DNA of 48,361 nucleotides from Gemmatimonadetes bacterium bin94 (GTDB taxonomy: Bacteria > Gemmatimonadota > Gemmatimonadetes > Longimicrobiales > Gaopeijiaceae): assembly GCA_002238865.1 (NCBI GenBank), contig MPNE01000031.1:1-48361 (forward strand), read 5' to 3'. A program made the position numbers and the translations under genes. This document shows positions 25,247 through 33,180 of this stretch, in pieces (positions within the stretch are counted from its first letter, which is position 1; each line of letters starts with the position of its first letter). The notes under the pieces are model-generated. The model saw only the letters and a program-made list of their open reading frames with translations, did not search any database and had not been told where the DNA came from.

Positions 25247-26461
25247 TTACCCGGGAGAGCGCGCAAGCGGCCAGAGCTGGACGCGTTCGACGTTGATCTC
25301 GTCCATCACCCTGCCGAGAACGTAGTCGTCGCCGATTTCGAAGACCTCCAGATCGAGTGGCATCTCGACGAACCCCTGAGCCCGGCCCTCCGCGTCGAAC
25401 ACGGTCCAGCGATTGTGGTCCTCGCCCGGCAGTTCGTATTCCCGCACCCACAGATTGCCCAGCGGATCGGCGTGCAGCGCCTCGAACGCGGGAAAGAACT
25501 CGACGAGCGGCATCCCCTCGTTCTCGGAGAGCACCTGCGTTCGTCGTTCCTCCGGGAGGTCGGCGTAGCGTTCGGTAAGCCAGGCGTCCAGCTCGGCCTG
25601 CGTGGGACTCCGGAGGTCGTGGTCGCGACGGATGATCTTCACCAGGGTCCCGTCGCTCGCGTAGGCGCGGAGTTCGTAGCGGTCGGTCGGGCTCACGACG
25701 GCAAGGTCTCCCCAGATGGTCGCTGTCGTGGCCCGGCCGAAGGGATGAGGACGAGCCATCGGGCCGGCGGGGGATGAGAACCACTCCTCCCCGGGCAGGT
25801 CACCCAGCGAGACCCGCAGTTCCCCGCCGGGCCCCAGTAGACCAAAGTTGTCGGGTCGGCGGACCAGCGGGTCGCCGGCACCGAAGATGCCGCCGCTCAA
25901 GACCGTGCTCGGCTTCACCAGGAAGGTCCCGTCGGGCATGACACCCAGGAACGAGTGATAGGGGTCGGGCATGGTCACCGACCGCCCGTGATCGCCCCGG
26001 GAATCGAAGACCTCGATCCGCCTCCCCCACGAGTTGGCCCCCGCCACCGAGTCCCCGGGCCACCGGCTTACCGCCTCGGGAGTGTAGGCGTAGAATTCGC
26101 CCGGACCCTCGCCCTGTCCGCCCCAGGTCGCCAGGTGCTGTCCACCGGCCGAGAAGACCCGCAGCTCGGAGGTGCCCGCGTTGGCGATCACGATCCTGCC
26201 ATCGGCGAGTCTCGTGGCGTCGTCCACGAGATAGAGCATCTCGGCCTCCTCGCCCTCCTGCGTCCCGATGGACACCGATGGGGCTTCGCCGACCCGCCAG
26301 CCGAGCAGCGAGCCCGGGGATGGACTCGCGTTCTCGACGATCGTGACCCCGGCGCTGTCGCGGACCTCCGACCGAAGCACCGGCCCGGAGTCGCTCTCGG
26401 TGCCGCAGGCGGCGGACAGCACGACAAACACTCCCACAAAGCGGATTCGCGGCACTCTCAT
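25247..26461 (-). CDS. six-bladed beta-propeller lipoprotein upstream of the sigma operon
   Basis: A 404-residue predicted lipoprotein (SAAC lipobox, Cys19) opening with VRDSAGVTIVEN, a signature I associate with Gemmatimonadota propellers. The motif GGQGEGPGEF lies at about 114-123. Blades include GRIVIANAGTSELRVFS and DRYELRAYASDGTLVKIIRR. ATG 26461 is chosen because it gives a proper leader and has GAGG upstream. It is 63 nt upstream of the sigma gene on the same strand. It may be co-transcribed with the sigma module or be its first target. Confidence 0.82.
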   Translation of the reverse strand: MRVPRIRFVGVFVVLSAACGTESDSGPVLRSEVRDSAGVTIVENASPSPGSLLGWRVGEAPSVSIGTQEGEEAEMLYLVDDATRLADGRIVIANAGTSELRVFSAGGQHLATWGGQGEGPGEFYAYTPEAVSRWPGDSVAGANSWGRRIEVFDSRGDHGRSVTMPDPYHSFLGVMPDGTFLVKPSTVLSGGIFGAGDPLVRRPDNFGLLGPGGELRVSLGDLPGEEWFSSPAGPMARPHPFGRATTATIWGDLAVVSPTDRYELRAYASDGTLVKIIRRDHDLRSPTQAELDAWLTERYADLPEERRTQVLSENEGMPLVEFFPAFEALHADPLGNLWVREYELPGEDHNRWTVFDAEGRAQGFVEMPLDLEVFEIGDDYVLGRVMDEINVERVQLWPLARSPG

Positions 26462-26607
26462 CACATCCTCGGTTTCAAGGGCATGCGCGACTTCAGGTAG
26501 ACACGCCGCCCCCGGGGTTCGGTTGCTTAACAGTGTTGCGGCACCGTTGGCGCTCGTGTCCGAGCGGCCGCTTCGCTGCCCCACGTGAACTTAGCGCACC
26601 GCCGGGG

Positions 26608-26613
26608 TATAAT
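26608..26613 (+). promoter_or_regulatory. consensus -10 box of the lipase gene
   Basis: A perfect TATAAT lies eight bases before the ATG at 26622. Transcription would start around 26620, leaving at most a couple of untranslated bases, and there is no ribosome site, so the message looks leaderless. No strong -35 box is present at the right distance. Confidence 0.55.
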
Positions 26614-26621
26614 CCGGTGTC

Positions 26622-27341
26622 ATGAAGAAACGATGGATATTGCTCCCGCTGTTCCTGCTCCCCCTCCTGGCGTGCGGATCCGACGCCACTTCCCCGGAGG
26701 GCGAGACCGTCGTGCTCGTACACGGACTGGGCCGGGCTCCAGCTTCGATGGCCGTCATGGCTCAGCGACTGAAGTGGGCCGGCTACCATGTCGCCGTGGT
26801 GAGCTACGATTCGCGGACCACAAGCCTCCACGAGCAGGCCGCTGAAGTCGCGGCGGTCGTGGCGGGGTGCTGTGTGGAGGCGAACAAGGTTCATTTCGTG
26901 GGACACTCTCTCGGCGGTCTGGTCATCCGCCGCTACCTGGCCGATCACCGGCTCCCTTCTCTCGGACGGGTCGTCCTGGTGACCCCTCCCAACCAGGGCA
27001 GCATGTTTGTCGATTGGCTCAGCGAGGTGCCTCTTGCCGCGGAGGTGCTTGGTCCGGTGGGAAGCGCCCTTGGAACCGACAGCACGGACATTCCCGCCAG
27101 GCTGCCGCCGCCGGACTACGACGTGGGGATCATCGCCGGCAACCGGGCGGTCCACCCGATCGGCCCCGTGGTGATACGCGGGCCTGACGACGGCATCGTG
27201 AGCATCGAGCAGACGCGGATCGGGGACGTTCCCATGATCATCCTGCCCCGGTCCCACGCGTTCATCATGAACAGCCGCCACGCCGCCGACGCAACCATCC
27301 GGTTCCTGCGGACGGGATCGTTCGAGGAGGGGGCCGGGTAG
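26622..27341 (+). CDS. lipoprotein alpha/beta-hydrolase (triacylglycerol lipase/esterase-like)
   Basis: A 239-residue predicted lipoprotein (LLAC lipobox, Cys18). It has the alpha/beta-hydrolase layout: oxyanion loop VVLVHGLGRAP (about 30-40), nucleophile elbow VGHSLGG with Ser96, an acidic residue in GPDDGIVS (Asp189 or Asp190) and a histidine in PRSHAFI (His212). The nearest relatives by pattern are lipase class 2/PGAP1-like esterases that act on lipids or acyl esters. It is anchored in the envelope. The gene starts with a consensus -10 box and no ribosome site. It converges on the epimerase gene with a 6-nt gap. Confidence 0.85.
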   Translation: MKKRWILLPLFLLPLLACGSDATSPEGETVVLVHGLGRAPASMAVMAQRLKWAGYHVAVVSYDSRTTSLHEQAAEVAAVVAGCCVEANKVHFVGHSLGGLVIRRYLADHRLPSLGRVVLVTPPNQGSMFVDWLSEVPLAAEVLGPVGSALGTDSTDIPARLPPPDYDVGIIAGNRAVHPIGPVVIRGPDDGIVSIEQTRIGDVPMIILPRSHAFIMNSRHAADATIRFLRTGSFEEGAG

Positions 27342-27347
27342 GGCGAC

Positions 27348-28508
27348 TCATTCGCCCGCCACCCCCCTCCACTCCTCCAGCAACTGCGCCTCGGTGGCCC
27401 GGTCGAGCCCGGTACGCCATTGGTGCTCACCCGCCTCTTCCCGGGTCCGGTGCCAATCCAGCGTGTCCCTGGCAATCACCGCGAGGGGCCGGAAGGTCAG
27501 CCCCGCCGCGATGGCCCGACTGCTGTCCATGCGCCCGTAGTTGAGGTAGCGCCCACGCGGCGGCTGCCAGAAGGGAAGCTGCGCCTGGGGCATCTGCCCC
27601 CGCTCGGCCAGGAAGTCCCAGTCCACCCAGGTGAACGACACCGGGGTTGCCGTGATGGCACGAATCCCGTACACGAGCTCCGCAGCCGACAGCGGTGCCG
27701 CGGGGCCGACGCTGTTGAATATGCCCGGGGTCTGCTGCTCAAGCAGGTGGATGTAGAACTCGGACAGATCGCGCACGTCGATGAACTGCACGGGATCGGT
27801 GGGATCACCCTGCACCAGCACCTCGCCGCCCTCGTCGATCCGGTACGGCCAATAGGTGAAGCGGTCGCTCCGGTCACCGGGGCCGACGATCACCGGGGGC
27901 CGCACGATGAGGGTGCGCGCGCCGAAGCCTTCCTCCACCACCCGTTCGGCAAGCACCTTGTTCGGACCGTATCCGTCCCACTGGCTCTCGGGGATGTCGT
28001 CCGGGCCGAGGGGCGCGTCCTCGTTCATGACCTCGGCGGTGAAGTCGGTGTAGACGGCCCGCGTCGAGGTGAAGAGGTACTGGTCGGCCGCGTCCCTGAG
28101 GAGGCCCACGGAGAGTCCCAGCTGATGCGGATCGTACCCCGAGTTGTCGAGGACCGCGTCCCAGCGCCGCCCTTCCAGCGCGGTGAGGTCGTCGTTCCGG
28201 TCCCCCACGAGCTTCTCCACCTCGGGGAAGAGGTGGGTGTTGGTGCGGCCTCGGTTGAAGAGAGTGATCTCGTGTCCCCGCGCGAGCGCGTGCCGCACGA
28301 CGTGGGGACCGATGAACCCGGTTCCGCCCAGGATGAGGATGCTGAGGCCGGACCGGTTTCCGCCTCCGGACGGGTCCGCTGTCGCCGTCCCGCTTCCGGG
28401 ATCCCCGTCCTGCCCGGATTCCGCCGGGTCGCATCCCGCTGTCATTCCCAGGGCCGCCGCCCCGGCCACAGCGCTTGCGCCGCCGATGAACTCGCGTCGT
28501 GTCGTCAT
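27348..28508 (-). CDS. Tat-exported NAD-dependent epimerase/dehydratase-like protein
   Basis: A 386-residue protein. The N-terminus MTTRREFIGG then a hydrophobic core and TAGC (Cys26) looks like a Tat lipoprotein leader. A Gly/Ser/Asp-rich linker follows, then an extended SDR Rossmann fold: ILGGTGFIGPHV (about 60-70), acidic/Arg residues in LFNRGRTN for cofactor choice, and the catalytic YGPNK (Tyr180, Lys184). The family includes sugar-nucleotide epimerases and reductases. Export of an NAD-dependent fold suggests it folds with cofactor before Tat transport, as glucose-fructose oxidoreductase does. ATG 28508 is chosen for the Tat motif, although the frame is open further upstream. The substrate is unknown. 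Confidence 0.83.
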   Translation of the reverse strand: MTTRREFIGGASAVAGAAALGMTAGCDPAESGQDGDPGSGTATADPSGGGNRSGLSILILGGTGFIGPHVVRHALARGHEITLFNRGRTNTHLFPEVEKLVGDRNDDLTALEGRRWDAVLDNSGYDPHQLGLSVGLLRDAADQYLFTSTRAVYTDFTAEVMNEDAPLGPDDIPESQWDGYGPNKVLAERVVEEGFGARTLIVRPPVIVGPGDRSDRFTYWPYRIDEGGEVLVQGDPTDPVQFIDVRDLSEFYIHLLEQQTPGIFNSVGPAAPLSAAELVYGIRAITATPVSFTWVDWDFLAERGQMPQAQLPFWQPPRGRYLNYGRMDSSRAIAAGLTFRPLAVIARDTLDWHRTREEAGEHQWRTGLDRATEAQLLEEWRGVAGE

Positions 28509-28623
28509 TGTCGTGTGATCCCGTGTTGCCGCGTGATTCCTGGTGCCCAAGCACCTATTGTGTCGATGGATGATGCCGGTCGCTATTGATCGGGACAACC
28601 CGACCCCGTACCCGGAGAACGCA

Positions 28624-31600
28624 GTGAACCGCCCCCCGACTCCCCGCTCCGATCTGCCACGCCGTTCGTCCATGGTCGCCTCGGCCCTCGCCGCCGGCGT
28701 GCTCGCGTCCGCCAGCGGCCTTTCGGCCCAGGAAGCACCCGATGGCCCGATGGCGAAGGCCACGGCCGCCCTCGAGTTCCGAACCATCGGCCCCACGATC
28801 ATGGGCGGCCGCGTCGCGGACCTGGCAGTCGTCGAATCCGATCCGCGGATCTTCTATGTAGGGGTCGCCACCGGCGGCGTCTGGAAGACCGAGAATGCCG
28901 GCATCACCTTCACGCACGTTTTCAAGGACGAAGAGACCGCTTCGGTCGGTGACGTGACGGTGGCGCCTTCCAACCCCAACGTGATCTGGGTGGGGACCGG
29001 CGAGCCCCAGAACCGGCAGAGCTCGCCGTGGGGCAACGGGGTCTACCGCTCGACCGACGCGGGGCGGACGTGGACGCACCTCGGGCTGGAGAACACGCAC
29101 CACATCTCGCGAATACAGGTTCATCCGCATGATCCCGACGTGGCCTACGTGGCGGCGGTCGGCCACCTGTGGGGCGCCAACCCGGAACGGGGCGTCTACC
29201 GCACCACTGACGGTGGCGCAAGCTGGGACAGGGTCCTCTTCGTCGACGACCATACGGGCGCGATCGACCTCGCGATGGACCTCTCCGACCCGCGCACCCT
29301 CTTCGCGGCCATGTACCAGCGGCAGCGGCGCGCGTGGGGCTTCAACGGAGGCGGCCCGGGCAGCGGGATCTACCGTACTACCGACGGCGGGGACAGCTGG
29401 ACCGAGCTGACCGAGGGTCTACCGGAGGGGGACAAGGGACGCATCGGGCTCGACATCCATCGCGGCGACGGCAACATCGTCTTCGCTCTGGTGGAGGCGG
29501 ACGCGCGCGCACCCGGACAGGGCTTCGGCGGCGGTGGCGGGGGGGACCAGGAGAACGGCGTCTACCGCTCCACGGACCGGGGCGAAAGCTGGGAGCACAT
29601 CAGCACGACCAACAACCGTCCCATGTACTACAGTAAGATCAGGGTCGACCCCAACGATCCCGAACGGATCTACCTGGGCGGGTCCAGCCTGTACCGGTCG
29701 TCGGACGGGGGACGGAACTTCACGCCCGACGCCGCGGCGGACGTCCACCTGGACCACCACGCGCTCTGGATCGACCCGGCCGACTCCGACCACCTGATCC
29801 TCGGAGGCGACGGCGGCGTGTCGATCAGCTGGGACCGGTCCGACAACTGGTACCAGCTCCGCAACCTCCCGATCGGACAGTTCTACGAGATCGGGGTCGA
29901 CATGCGGGACCCGTACCACGTCTGCGGCGGACTTCAGGACAACGGCTCCTGGTGCGCCCCTTCCGATACCTGGTCGAATCGGGGGATCCGCACGCGCGAC
30001 TGGTACAATGTGGGATCCGGCGACGGCTTCTTCACGGTCATGCACCCCTCGAACCCGGACCTCATGTTCGCGGAGTCACAGGGGGGCAACCTCACGCGGG
30101 TGAACCTCGCGACCGGCGAGCGGGCCCGGATCCGGCCGCTGCCCCGTCCCGGCGACGACGGCGAGGAACCCGAGCTGCGCTGGAACTGGGACTCGCCCGT
30201 CCTCCTTTCGGCGCACGACGACCAGGTCGTGTACACGGGATCGAACATCCTCTTCCGGTCGGCGGATCTGGGCCAGAGCTGGGACGAAATCAGCCCCGAC
30301 CTTACGTACAACATCGATCGGGACACGCTCATGCTCATGGGGGTCGCGGGCGGTGAGCCCCAGATGTCCCGCAACGATGGCCAATCCAGCTACGGCAACC
30401 TCACCGCGATTGCCGAATCCCCTCACGACCCCGCCGTGCTCTACACGGGGAGCGACGACGGGCGGCTGCACGTCACCCGGGACGGCGGCGCCAGCTGGAC
30501 GGACGTGACCGGAAACGTCGGCGGCCTTCCACCCCACACCTACGTCACGCGCATCGTGGCGTCGCGGGCCGCGCCCGGGAGCGTCTTCGCGGTCTTCGAC
30601 GGTCACCGCAGCGACGACTTCGCGGCCTACATCCATGCCAGCACCGACTACGGCGACTCCTGGGAGCGCATCACCGACGGGCTGCCCGCCACGTCCATGA
30701 ACGCGCTCGCGCAACATCCCCGCGCGCACAACCTGCTCTTCGCCGGCAGCGAGGTCGGCGTCCACTTCTCCATCGATGGCGGCGCGAACTGGCACCCGCT
30801 CAGGAACGGCCTGCCCACCGTGCCCGTCGACGACATCGTGGTGCACCCCCGCGACAACGACCTCGTGATCGGCACCCACGGACTCGGCATCTGGATCATG
30901 GACGACATCGGGCCGCTCGAAGGGCTCGGCAGCGAGGTCATGGCCGCATCGGCCCACCTCTACCCGGTGCGCCGGGCGACGTCGTACAACCCATACAGGC
31001 CCCAGGGATGGACTCCCGGCATCTACGCGGCGCCCAATCCGCCGGCGGGCGCACGGGTTCGCTACCATCTCGGCGCAGCGACCGACAGCGTCACGGTCAC
31101 CGTCACGAACGGAGACGGCCTCGTCGTGCGGGAGCTGGACGGCACCGGCGACGCCGGCCTCAACGAGGTGATCTGGGACCTGCGCCTCACGGCAGAGGGC
31201 GGCGACGGCGAAGCGATGGACCCCGGGCCGCGCGTCCTCCCGGGCAGCTACACCGTGGCGCTGTCAGCGGGCGACGCGACGCTGGAGGCGCCCGTCGAGG
31301 TGCGCCTCGATCCCCGGGTCGAGACCTCGCGAAGTGACCTGATGGCGCGCCACGCGGCGATGCTGGACTCGTACCGGCTGTCTGGCGCGGTGGGCGACGC
31401 GCGAGAGCGGATGCAGGAGATGCGCGAACAACTGGACCAGGTGGAAGAGCGGGTCGGCGCCGCCGACAACCCGCCCGAGACGCTGACCGAAGAGATCGAA
31501 GCCTTCCGCGAGGATCTGGAAGCACTCCAGGAGGAGATCGGTGGCGGTGGCGGCTTCGGCGGCGGCGGCAGCGGCCCCGCGGCAGGTGCCGCCACATGGC

Positions 31601-31803
31601 GGACCATCGAGTCCGCGACCCATCTCCCCTCCGCCGACCAACTCTGGCGGATCGACCGTTCGTGGGAGGAGCTCCCCGGCGTGATCGAGCGGGTGAACGA
31701 GCTGCTCACGGAGCGGTTGCCGGCGCTCAACGCACGGGTGTACGCGGAGGGTGTTGGGCCGGAGGCGCCCGAGGCGGTGTCGATGCCGGCAAGGAGGCGG
31801 TAG
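28624..31803 (+). CDS. VPS10/sortilin-like BNR-repeat exported protein
   Basis: A 1059-residue protein starting at GTG 28624 (GGAG eight nt upstream), with a leader ending LSAQE. Repeated Asp-box motifs mark a large beta-propeller: YRSTDAGRTW, YRTTDGGASW, YRTTDGGDSW, YRSTDRGESW, YRSSDGGRNF, FRSADLGQSW, SIDGGANW. This is the architecture of VPS10/sortilin and glycosyl-hydrolase-like BNR proteins, usually labelled glycosyl hydrolase although no catalytic residues are evident. A FlgD-like Ig strand region (VTVTVTNGDGLVVREL) follows. The last 150 residues include a likely coiled coil (ERMQEMREQLDQVEERV) and a Gly-rich loop. Probably a secreted or periplasmic binding or peptidase-associated protein. 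Confidence 0.85.
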   Translation: MNRPPTPRSDLPRRSSMVASALAAGVLASASGLSAQEAPDGPMAKATAALEFRTIGPTIMGGRVADLAVVESDPRIFYVGVATGGVWKTENAGITFTHVFKDEETASVGDVTVAPSNPNVIWVGTGEPQNRQSSPWGNGVYRSTDAGRTWTHLGLENTHHISRIQVHPHDPDVAYVAAVGHLWGANPERGVYRTTDGGASWDRVLFVDDHTGAIDLAMDLSDPRTLFAAMYQRQRRAWGFNGGGPGSGIYRTTDGGDSWTELTEGLPEGDKGRIGLDIHRGDGNIVFALVEADARAPGQGFGGGGGGDQENGVYRSTDRGESWEHISTTNNRPMYYSKIRVDPNDPERIYLGGSSLYRSSDGGRNFTPDAAADVHLDHHALWIDPADSDHLILGGDGGVSISWDRSDNWYQLRNLPIGQFYEIGVDMRDPYHVCGGLQDNGSWCAPSDTWSNRGIRTRDWYNVGSGDGFFTVMHPSNPDLMFAESQGGNLTRVNLATGERARIRPLPRPGDDGEEPELRWNWDSPVLLSAHDDQVVYTGSNILFRSADLGQSWDEISPDLTYNIDRDTLMLMGVAGGEPQMSRNDGQSSYGNLTAIAESPHDPAVLYTGSDDGRLHVTRDGGASWTDVTGNVGGLPPHTYVTRIVASRAAPGSVFAVFDGHRSDDFAAYIHASTDYGDSWERITDGLPATSMNALAQHPRAHNLLFAGSEVGVHFSIDGGANWHPLRNGLPTVPVDDIVVHPRDNDLVIGTHGLGIWIMDDIGPLEGLGSEVMAASAHLYPVRRATSYNPYRPQGWTPGIYAAPNPPAGARVRYHLGAATDSVTVTVTNGDGLVVRELDGTGDAGLNEVIWDLRLTAEGGDGEAMDPGPRVLPGSYTVALSAGDATLEAPVEVRLDPRVETSRSDLMARHAAMLDSYRLSGAVGDARERMQEMREQLDQVEERVGAADNPPETLTEEIEAFREDLEALQEEIGGGGGFGGGGSGPAAGAATWRTIESATHLPSADQLWRIDRSWEELPGVIERVNELLTERLPALNARVYAEGVGPEAPEAVSMPARRR

Positions 31804-31877
31804 AGCGCCGGGCCGGCTCCCTTGCTCGCAGGCCCGCCCAACCCCAATCTGAAGGCTGTTGCCAACCTCCGCCGTGC

Positions 31878-31898
31878 ACCCTGACGTAACGTCAGGGT
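31878..31898. repeat. 21-bp hairpin/palindrome, copy 1
   Basis: A perfect 9-bp inverted repeat, ACCCTGACG and its complement, flanks a TAA loop between two plus-strand genes, 75 nt after one stop and 32 nt before the next start. The same stem with a TTA loop occurs at 48070-48090. No T-run follows here, so it is a weak terminator candidate; an operator is also possible. Confidence 0.6.
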
Positions 31899-31929
31899 CC
31901 GGCTTCCGCGTGCCCTCCGGGAGGATTTC

Positions 31930-33180
31930 ATGCGCGCCGCTTTCTCTGCCGCCGCCTCGCTCGCCACCGCCTTCGCGCTTGCGCTCATAGCCCCCCTCAT
32001 CGCCCAGGAGGCGCAGGACGACGACGAGTGGGACGTGACCCTCGCCCGCGGCGAGACGCGCGAGATCGACTTCAGCACCGCGGAGGGCACCTGGATGTCG
32101 CTGGACATCTCGCCGGACGGCCGCTGGGTCGCCTTCGATCTCCTCGGGCACGTCTACCGCGTCCCCACGGACGGAGGCGGTGACGCCGAACTGCTCACCG
32201 GGGGCACCGGCGTGGCGACGCACTACCATCCGCGCTATTCGCCGGACGGGGCCACGATCGCCTTCATCAGCGACCGTGAGGGACAGAACAATCTGTGGAT
32301 GATGGATGCCGATGGTTCGAACGCCCGCGCCGTCTTCACCGACATGGCGACGCGCGCGGTCGAGCCTGCCTGGTCCGCCGACGGGGACTACATCTTCGTG
32401 CGGTTGCAGGATGTCGCCGCGGGACGCGGGGGCAGCGGGCGCGGCGGGATCTGGATGTACCACAGGGACGGCGGTGAGGGGATCGAAGTTCTCGCCGACC
32501 AGCCGCAGGCCCAGTGGCCCTCGCCGTCGGAGGACGGCCGCTACCTCTACTTCCACATCTACACCGGCCCGCCCGGACTCCAGGGCCGCGACGCGCTGGC
32601 CGGGCACTGGCAGGTGCGGCGGAAGGATCTTCGCACCGGCGAGATCGTCAACATTACGGACGGCACGGCGGCTCAGCAGGTGCGGGCATCGAGCGGCAGC
32701 GCCTACGCCCCCGAGATCTCTCCCGACGGGCGCCACCTCGCCTTCGCCCGACGAATCGCCGGCGGGACGATCTCGTACCGCGGCCACACCTTTGGCCCGC
32801 GCACCGCGCTCTGGATCCGGGACCTGGAGACGGGGAGCGAGCGCGTCGCCATGGACCCGATCACGGTGGACAACGCCGAGGGAATCAAGACGCTCCGCAT
32901 CCTGCCCGGGTACAGCTGGACGGCCGACGGCTCCGGCATCGTGATCACCCAGGGCGGGAAGATCCGCACACTCGACGTCGCCAGCGGCGAGGTCGCCACC
33001 GTCCCCTTCTCGGCCCGCGTGCAGCGCACGATCTCCGAGAGGACGAGCGCCAGCTTCCGCATCGACGACGGCCCCTTCGACGCGAAGATGCTGCGGTGGT
33101 ACGCGGCCTCTCCCGACGCGTCACGGATCGCCTTCCAGGCCGTCGGCAGGATCTGGCTCGCGCCCCCCCGACACGGCTGA
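31930..33180 (+). CDS. PD40/TolB-propeller amidohydrolase, N-terminal part (broken by frameshift)
   Basis: The first 416 residues of what should be one protein of about 1100 residues. It has a Sec leader (cleavage near LIAQE) and WD40-like PD40/TolB repeats: LDISPDGRWVAFD, PRYSPDGATIAFISDREG, PEISPDGRHLAFARR. ATG 31930 has GGGAGG six nt upstream. The frame runs into TGA at 33178 just after a C7 run (33163-33169). The propeller then continues directly in another frame (SPSWSPDGGWIAYTTWDGG), so the stop is an artefact of the shift or a real mutation. One extra C restores the full protein. Confidence 0.8.
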   Translation: MRAAFSAAASLATAFALALIAPLIAQEAQDDDEWDVTLARGETREIDFSTAEGTWMSLDISPDGRWVAFDLLGHVYRVPTDGGGDAELLTGGTGVATHYHPRYSPDGATIAFISDREGQNNLWMMDADGSNARAVFTDMATRAVEPAWSADGDYIFVRLQDVAAGRGGSGRGGIWMYHRDGGEGIEVLADQPQAQWPSPSEDGRYLYFHIYTGPPGLQGRDALAGHWQVRRKDLRTGEIVNITDGTAAQQVRASSGSAYAPEISPDGRHLAFARRIAGGTISYRGHTFGPRTALWIRDLETGSERVAMDPITVDNAEGIKTLRILPGYSWTADGSGIVITQGGKIRTLDVASGEVATVPFSARVQRTISERTSASFRIDDGPFDAKMLRWYAASPDASRIAFQAVGRIWLAPPRHG

